The notes below the pieces were generated by a model, which saw nothing but the letters and a program-made list of their open reading frames with translations, did no database searches and was not told the DNA's origin. From an uncultured Bacteroidales bacterium (lineage in GTDB: Bacteria > Bacteroidota > Bacteroidia > Bacteroidales > UBA932): a stretch of 64,000 bases of DNA. The DNA lies in NCBI GenBank assembly GCA_944322585.1, contig CALUPB010000005.1, positions 62,001 through 126,000 of the forward strand. The letters are read 5' to 3'. The translations under genes and the position numbers were made by a program. This document shows positions 59,704 through 64,000 of the stretch, in pieces. Each line of letters starts with the position of its first letter. The first letter of the stretch is position 1.

Positions 59704-60450
59704 ATGATAAGAGTAGAACATTTATACAAGAGTTTCGACGGTGTACCTGTCCTGAAAGACATATCGGTCGGATATGAGGCAGGGAAATGCAATATGATAA
59801 TCGGCAAGAGCGGTTCCGGGAAAACGGTCCTGCTCAAGAACATAATGGGGCTGATGGAGCCGGATTCCGGTGAAGTCTGGTACGGGGACAGCCGTTTGTC
59901 TGCGATGTCGTATCAGGAGAGGAATTCCTTCAGAAGGAATATAGGTGTCCTGTTCCAGGGAAGCGCAATCTTCGACTTCGCCACTGTACTTGAGAATGTG
60001 ATGTTCCCCATGGAGTTCTTCACTGACTGGACCAGGGAGCAGAAGGTGGAGAGGGCCAGGTTCTGCCTGGAGAGGGTCGAAGTGCTTAATGCGGAGGACA
60101 AATATCCGAGCGAACTGAGCGGAGGAATGCAGAAACGGGTGGGGATAGCCCGTGCGATTGCCCTGAATCCTTCATTCCTTTTCTGTGACGAGCCCAATTC
60201 AGGGCTGGATCCCCATACGTCCATTCTCATAGACCAGCTCATCTCGGAGCTTACCAAGGAGTACAACATGACCACTATCGTGAATACCCATGACATGAAT
60301 TCCATTCTTGAAATAGGGGACAGGATAAGCTATATCGATGAAGGCAGGCTTCTGTGGCAGGGCAGCAAAGACAATCTGCTCACCACGGACTGTACGGAAC
60401 TGCAGGATTTCCTCCGTTCCAACACCCTGCTGCGTGACCGGGTGAAATAA
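59704..60450 (+). CDS. mlaF: MlaF-type ABC transporter ATPase
   Basis: A 248-residue ABC ATPase paired with the preceding MlaE. Walker A GKSGSGKT, Q-loop VLFQGSAIFD, signature LSGGMQKRVGIARAIALNP, Walker B FLFCDEPNSGLDP and H-loop NTHDM are all intact. Confidence 0.95.
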   Translation: MIRVEHLYKSFDGVPVLKDISVGYEAGKCNMIIGKSGSGKTVLLKNIMGLMEPDSGEVWYGDSRLSAMSYQERNSFRRNIGVLFQGSAIFDFATVLENVMFPMEFFTDWTREQKVERARFCLERVEVLNAEDKYPSELSGGMQKRVGIARAIALNPSFLFCDEPNSGLDPHTSILIDQLISELTKEYNMTTIVNTHDMNSILEIGDRISYIDEGRLLWQGSKDNLLTTDCTELQDFLRSNTLLRDRVK

Positions 60451-60515
60451 TCTGCCGGATGTGCGGAAAACAGGATGATGATAAAGATAATGGCAGAATT
60501 GCAGGAGGATTACCT

Positions 60516-61499
60516 ATGGACAAGAAAACATATACCGGATATGTTCCGCCGTTTGAAATTACGGAGGAAATATCAAATCTGATTATAAACATAGCTGAAA
60601 TAGTCGGACATTTGTCCGCTTTTGCGGGCAATATGCCTGCACCTATGTTACGGAAGCAGAACAGGATTAGGACTATCCAGTCTTCTTTGGCGATTGAGAA
60701 CAATTCTCTTTCCGTTGAGCAGGTAACGGCTATTTTAAACGGGAAAAGAGTATTGGGTGCTCCAAATGAAATCAAGGAAGTCAAGAATGCTGTAGACGCT
60801 TATAATCTGCTGTTTGAGTTAAATCCATATAAAGAGAGCGATCTGTTTAGGGCACACCGTCTGATGATGTCCGATCTGGTATCAGAAAATGGCAGATACC
60901 GTTCAGAAGGAGTGGGGATCTTTGACGGCAGTTCATGTATCCATTTGGCTCCTCCCGCAATACGGGTACCTGTATTGATGAAGGATTTACTTTTGTGGGC
61001 AAGAGATACAAATGTGCATCCGCTTATCCGCAGTTGTGTATTTCATTATGAATTGGAGTTTATACATCCTTTCGCAGATGGGAACGGGCGGATAGGACGG
61101 ATGTGGCAGACATTGTTGCTGATGCAATGGAATCCGATTTTTGCATGGATTCCAGTTGAAACTATTGTAAAAGAGCACCAGCAGGAATATTATGCGGCGA
61201 TTGCATCAAGCGACCGGTCCGGCAAGAGTACGGATTTCATAGTTTTTATGTTGCATTGCCTGTTGGATGCTTTGCAGGAAATGAAAGAAAGTAACCAGAA
61301 AAGTAACCAGAAAAGTAACCAGAAAATACTGGAAATAATGCAGATGAAACCGGAAGTTTCTATCAGAGAATTACAGGAAATGACAGATTTGTCGGAAAGT
61401 GGGGTGAAAAAGATTATCCGCAAACTCAAAGAAGCAGGATCTATCAGAAGAGTAGGAGGTGCAAAAGGAGGCTATTGGGAGGTTCTGACGGAGCTATAG
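60516..61499 (+). CDS. Fic family protein with C-terminal winged helix
   Basis: A 327-residue Fic-domain protein that transfers AMP (or another phosphate-bearing group) to target side chains. The core HPFADGNGRIGRMWQ at about 188-202 has the complete HPFxxGNGR motif. An N-terminal SSLAIENN (about 50-57) is the inhibitory (S/T)xxxE(G/N) motif typical of class II Fic, which blocks activity in cis. A short linker with three SNQK repeats leads to a winged-helix domain (about 272-320, SIRELQEMTDLSESGVKKIIRKLKEAG). Start at ATG 60516, eight bases after GCAGGAGG. The gene looks like an accessory or self-regulated stress function. Confidence 0.9.
   Translation: MDKKTYTGYVPPFEITEEISNLIINIAEIVGHLSAFAGNMPAPMLRKQNRIRTIQSSLAIENNSLSVEQVTAILNGKRVLGAPNEIKEVKNAVDAYNLLFELNPYKESDLFRAHRLMMSDLVSENGRYRSEGVGIFDGSSCIHLAPPAIRVPVLMKDLLLWARDTNVHPLIRSCVFHYELEFIHPFADGNGRIGRMWQTLLLMQWNPIFAWIPVETIVKEHQQEYYAAIASSDRSGKSTDFIVFMLHCLLDALQEMKESNQKSNQKSNQKILEIMQMKPEVSIRELQEMTDLSESGVKKIIRKLKEAGSIRRVGGAKGGYWEVLTEL
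61290..61325 (+). repeat. Three 12-bp repeats in the Fic linker
   Basis: AGTAACCAGAAA is repeated three times in tandem, encoding SNQK three times. Copy-number change would alter the length of the hinge between the Fic domain and the winged helix without a frameshift. Confidence 0.85.
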
Positions 61500-62960
61500 T
61501 CTGACACGGAAGCCCATCTCGAAACCGAGGGTGAGAGGCTGGATGGTTCTGATGCTTTTCGGCTGTCTGTCGTCCGGGAAGTAGTATCTTATGCTCGGGT
61601 CGATGTATATTCCCAGCATGTCTGCCACGATGAATTCCACTCCGAGTCCGGCATTTGCGGAGAACTGGAAGCCCTCGACCTTTTCCCTGTACAGTCCGTC
61701 GGTCTCCGCCATCCTGAACCTGTTGCTGACACATTTCTCTACGGTCCCTCCGGCGTATGCGTAGAAATCGACGGCCTTGCTTTTAACTATGCTGAAATAG
61801 GCATTGACAGGAATTCCGACATAGCTCTGTACATTCCTTATCTTGGAATATGGGGTAACTGTCGGAGCTCCGTCTTCGGCATATGTGGTATATGTTCCGG
61901 AGAATGTCCGTGAAAGCATCGAAAAGTTCACACCCACTCCGAGCGACCATCTCGGTGTGAATATTATCTTTGCCCCGAGACCGAATGACAGAGGGATGCC
62001 GTAGTTGCACGAGCCTTCATTTTCCTTGACAGGGCTGCCTTCGGTTGCGCTGCCGGGTCTTGACACACTCATCATCGGTCTGCTGATGCCTCCCGAACTG
62101 TTCCCCGAGCGCGAATTGCTCGATGCGAGACCTGAAATCGTAAGCGCGGTGTGTATTCCGGATCTGCCTTTGTCTTCATCGTCATCAGAGAAACCGGCAT
62201 CCCACACATCCGCCATATATGTGTCTGCGGAAGAATTCCTTATCTGCGAGGCTATCGAACCGTCCCGGTCCGTACCGTCCTCATTGCCGGCTCCGGTTCC
62301 GGTTCCGTCGGCATTGTCTGCTCCGGTTTTTATATCAGTATTGTCGTCGTTCCCGCCGGTATTGCCGGCCGGGACGGATCCCGTTATGGTCTGGTCTGCA
62401 TTCGGATCACTGGTGCTGTCCGTCGTGGTATCAGCGTTCCCGGACAGGTCATCTGAGGCTACGGTGCCTTTGCCGCCCTGATATCCGCCGTCCGGAACAG
62501 TCGTCGGAACTCTGTCTTCTGTCCCGACAATACCGGTATTTCCGGTTTTACTGATTGTCTCCTGCCCGTCTGATGAAACAGCCCGGATATCGGCTTCCGC
62601 TATCCGCGTACCTGAACCCATTGCACTCCTGTGTCCGTCAGAAGGAAGCATGTCTCTGTCTCCGGCCGGAGGAATTACGGAGATGGTGTCCTGTTCCGAC
62701 GAGGCAATGGCATTGTCCTGTGCTTCCGGCCCTGAGCTCCTGACCCCGAAGAAGACACCGAGTGCCACAGCAGCGGCAGCGGCCACGGCACTGCTGTACC
62801 GGATCCACGGCATTATGCCCCTGCGCCGCTTGCCGGAATATTCAATTCCGTCAAGACGTGCGGAAAGGCTGTCCCAGACTCTGCCGGGGACTTCTTCCTC
62901 GGCATTATCCATGATGGCCTTTATCCGGCGGTCAAATATGTTGTCTTCAGGTTCAGACAT
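61494..62960 (-). CDS. Anti-sigma domain / outer-membrane beta-barrel fusion protein
   Basis: A 488-residue envelope-spanning protein. N-terminal cytoplasmic part (1-50) of the anti-sigma type (WDSLSARLDGIE), membrane helix at about 52-72 (Ala/Val-rich), a 200-residue hydrophilic linker of Asp/Gly/Thr/Asn low complexity (about 75-280), and a C-terminal PorT-type outer-membrane beta-barrel (about 300-488, SFGLGAKIIFTPRWSLGVGVNF, ending FEMGFRVRL). It overlaps the sigma gene by 8 bases. The long linker would reach across the periplasm, so one protein could carry a signal from the outer membrane to the sigma factor. Confidence 0.8.
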   Translation of the reverse strand: MSEPEDNIFDRRIKAIMDNAEEEVPGRVWDSLSARLDGIEYSGKRRRGIMPWIRYSSAVAAAAAVALGVFFGVRSSGPEAQDNAIASSEQDTISVIPPAGDRDMLPSDGHRSAMGSGTRIAEADIRAVSSDGQETISKTGNTGIVGTEDRVPTTVPDGGYQGGKGTVASDDLSGNADTTTDSTSDPNADQTITGSVPAGNTGGNDDNTDIKTGADNADGTGTGAGNEDGTDRDGSIASQIRNSSADTYMADVWDAGFSDDDEDKGRSGIHTALTISGLASSNSRSGNSSGGISRPMMSVSRPGSATEGSPVKENEGSCNYGIPLSFGLGAKIIFTPRWSLGVGVNFSMLSRTFSGTYTTYAEDGAPTVTPYSKIRNVQSYVGIPVNAYFSIVKSKAVDFYAYAGGTVEKCVSNRFRMAETDGLYREKVEGFQFSANAGLGVEFIVADMLGIYIDPSIRYYFPDDRQPKSIRTIQPLTLGFEMGFRVRL

Positions 62961-63507
62961 TTCCTTTTTCTTTTATCCTGTTCTGCAGCCATATTCTGGC
63001 CCGGCTCAACTGTGTCCTCGATGTCACTTCAGTAATGTCGAGCATTTCAGCTATTTCCTTGTGGCTGTATCCTTCGAGAACGTACAGGTTGAACACCGTC
63101 CTGAAGCCCGGAGGCAGGGAAGTGATTAGGGACATCAGTTCCTTGTATCCCATGTCCTGCACCTGGGTCGAATACTCTGAAGTCATGTTTCTGGCATTGT
63201 CGATGTCGTCACTCATCTTCAGCGCATCCTTTTTCCTCAGATACATCAGTGCGGTATTGATAAAGATCCGTCTCGCCCAGCCTTCGAAGGAGCCGTCTCC
63301 CTTGTAGCTGTCAAGCTTCGAGAACAGTGTGACGAAACCGTCCTGCAGAAGGTCTTCAGCTACTGACCTGTCACCGGCATAACGGATGCAAACGGGAAAC
63401 ATTTTCGACGCCAGCCGGTCATATATGGCCTTCTGGGCTTTCCGGTCTCCCTTCCTGCACAGGTGTATCAGTCTCTGTTCTGAAGTCTCGGTCACTTTAT
63501 TCTGCAA
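62953..63507 (-). CDS. ECF RNA polymerase sigma factor
   Basis: A 184-residue ECF sigma factor: region 2 AGDRSVAEDLLQDGFVTLFSKL, SFEGWARRIFINTAL, and region 4 SLPPGFRTVFNLYVLEGYSHKEIAEMLDITEVTSRTQLSRARIWL. It overlaps the anti-sigma/beta-barrel gene it is cotranscribed with and is divergent from a TPR-protein gene through a palindromic promoter region (63600-63633). Confidence 0.94.
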   Translation of the reverse strand: MQNKVTETSEQRLIHLCRKGDRKAQKAIYDRLASKMFPVCIRYAGDRSVAEDLLQDGFVTLFSKLDSYKGDGSFEGWARRIFINTALMYLRKKDALKMSDDIDNARNMTSEYSTQVQDMGYKELMSLITSLPPGFRTVFNLYVLEGYSHKEIAEMLDITEVTSRTQLSRARIWLQNRIKEKGNV

Positions 63508-63599
63508 TTCTGTCCTTCAGCCTATGCAGTTCAAAAGATGCGATCAGCCCCGGTTTTGTTGCATAAGACTGTAAAAAATCCTTATGGCATATACAAGAC

Positions 63600-63633
63600 T
63601 GCAAAAATACGCATTTTTTATACTATTTTTGCA
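63600..63633. promoter_or_regulatory. Palindromic divergent promoter region
   Basis: TGCAAAAATA (63600-63609) and TATTTTTGCA (63624-63633) are perfect inverted copies. Each contains a -7-like TATTTTTG, one for the sigma gene on the minus strand and one for the TPR gene on the plus strand. Upstream on the sigma side AAGACTG.AAAAA occurs twice (around 63566 and 63596). Confidence 0.6.
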
Positions 63634-63655
63634 CTGTTTTCCTCGGAGGTTTTTT

Positions 63656-64000
63656 ATGAACAGAATAATTTCATCAGCGGTTGTGCTTTGCATCATCTCA
63701 TGCCTTTTCATGCATGTGGCGGCAGCCCAGTCGTATAAGGAAGCGCGGGACAGGGAAAACGTTATCCTCGACGCAGTGTCGGATATCGACAAGGGTGACT
63801 ATGCCCGGGCCAGGGACAGACTGGAGGATGTCATAGCGGAAGACCCCGGCAATGATGCTGCCCATTATTACAAGGGTATGTCCGCGTTCATGATGTCGGA
63901 CTATGATACGGCAGAAGACGAGTTCCTGGTTGCATCCCGGTTGGATTCCGCCAACTTCTGGTACAGGTACAGACTCGCTGCAGTGTATGCAGTGACCGAC
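63656..64000 (+). CDS. Exported TPR protein, cut by the window end
   Basis: The frame starts at the ATG of 63656, 5 bases after the strong site GGAGGT (63645-63650), with a signal peptide (to VAAAQ). The visible 115 residues contain tetratricopeptide units (GDYARARDRLEDVIAEDPGNDAAHYYKGMSAFMMSDYDTAEDEFLVASRLD). Family beyond TPR cannot be told because the gene continues past 64000. Confidence 0.85.
   Translation, partial: MNRIISSAVVLCIISCLFMHVAAAQSYKEARDRENVILDAVSDIDKGDYARARDRLEDVIAEDPGNDAAHYYKGMSAFMMSDYDTAEDEFLVASRLDSANFWYRYRLAAVYAVTD

Overview
The window reads as chromosomal DNA of a Bacteroidota bacterium, most likely order Bacteroidales. The evidence is two SusC/SusD loci, a hybrid two-component regulator, a FecR anti-sigma factor, an S46 dipeptidyl-peptidase, a FISUMP-type lipoprotein, and several promoters of the Bacteroidetes form (-33 TTG/TTTG, about 20 bp, -7 TAnnTTTG). 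GC content is near 50% by eye. I see no rRNA, tRNA, CRISPR array or intact insertion sequence.

Layout. 1-15.7 kb: a 5'-truncated TonB-domain remnant, a gene-free stretch with alternating inverted repeats, then mostly housekeeping genes: MATE exporter and Mrp, an S46 peptidase, an esterase-like protein, rnhB, an EF-G paralog with degenerate GTPase motifs, a nitroreductase lipoprotein, an SGNH esterase, a sugar-phosphate antiporter, and miaA with a TnpR-like acidic protein. 15.8-22.3 kb: a YigZ-family protein, pyrB-pyrI, serC-serA-DUF1015, and a damaged DUF3791/DUF3990 cassette.

22.4-31.7 kb is a first glycan locus: ECF sigma, FecR anti-sigma, STN-containing SusC, SusD, a PKD lipoprotein and a TIM-barrel-like hydrolase candidate. 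31.7-36.4 kb holds a porin, an AlkD-like protein and a small sigma/anti-sigma pair. 36.5-53.4 kb is a second locus built for an acidic, uronate-containing polysaccharide: hybrid two-component system, fimbrillin/FISUMP lipoprotein, small lipoprotein, heparinase II/III-like lyase, SusD and SusC on the minus strand, with a divergent PL8 lyase fused to a KdgF-type cupin. The lyases would cut the glycan to 4,5-unsaturated uronates and the KdgF part would open that sugar. 53.6-64 kb: rsmA, aspS, comM/yifB, mlaE-mlaF, a Fic protein, and a sigma/anti-sigma-barrel pair divergent from a TPR protein.

The most unusual signals are these: (1) a PL8-KdgF fusion with a good promoter in frame at the junction; (2) repeated low-complexity, partly tandem-repeat insertions inside otherwise conserved enzymes (RsmA, MiaA, RnhB, ComM, PL8, AlkD-like); (3) a promoter-bearing element in two places whose central palindrome differs in sequence but stays self-complementary; (4) a C8 tract at codons 3-5 of the hybrid regulator; (5) tandem duplications that run over the stop codons of two genes; (6) a palindromic dispersed repeat family.
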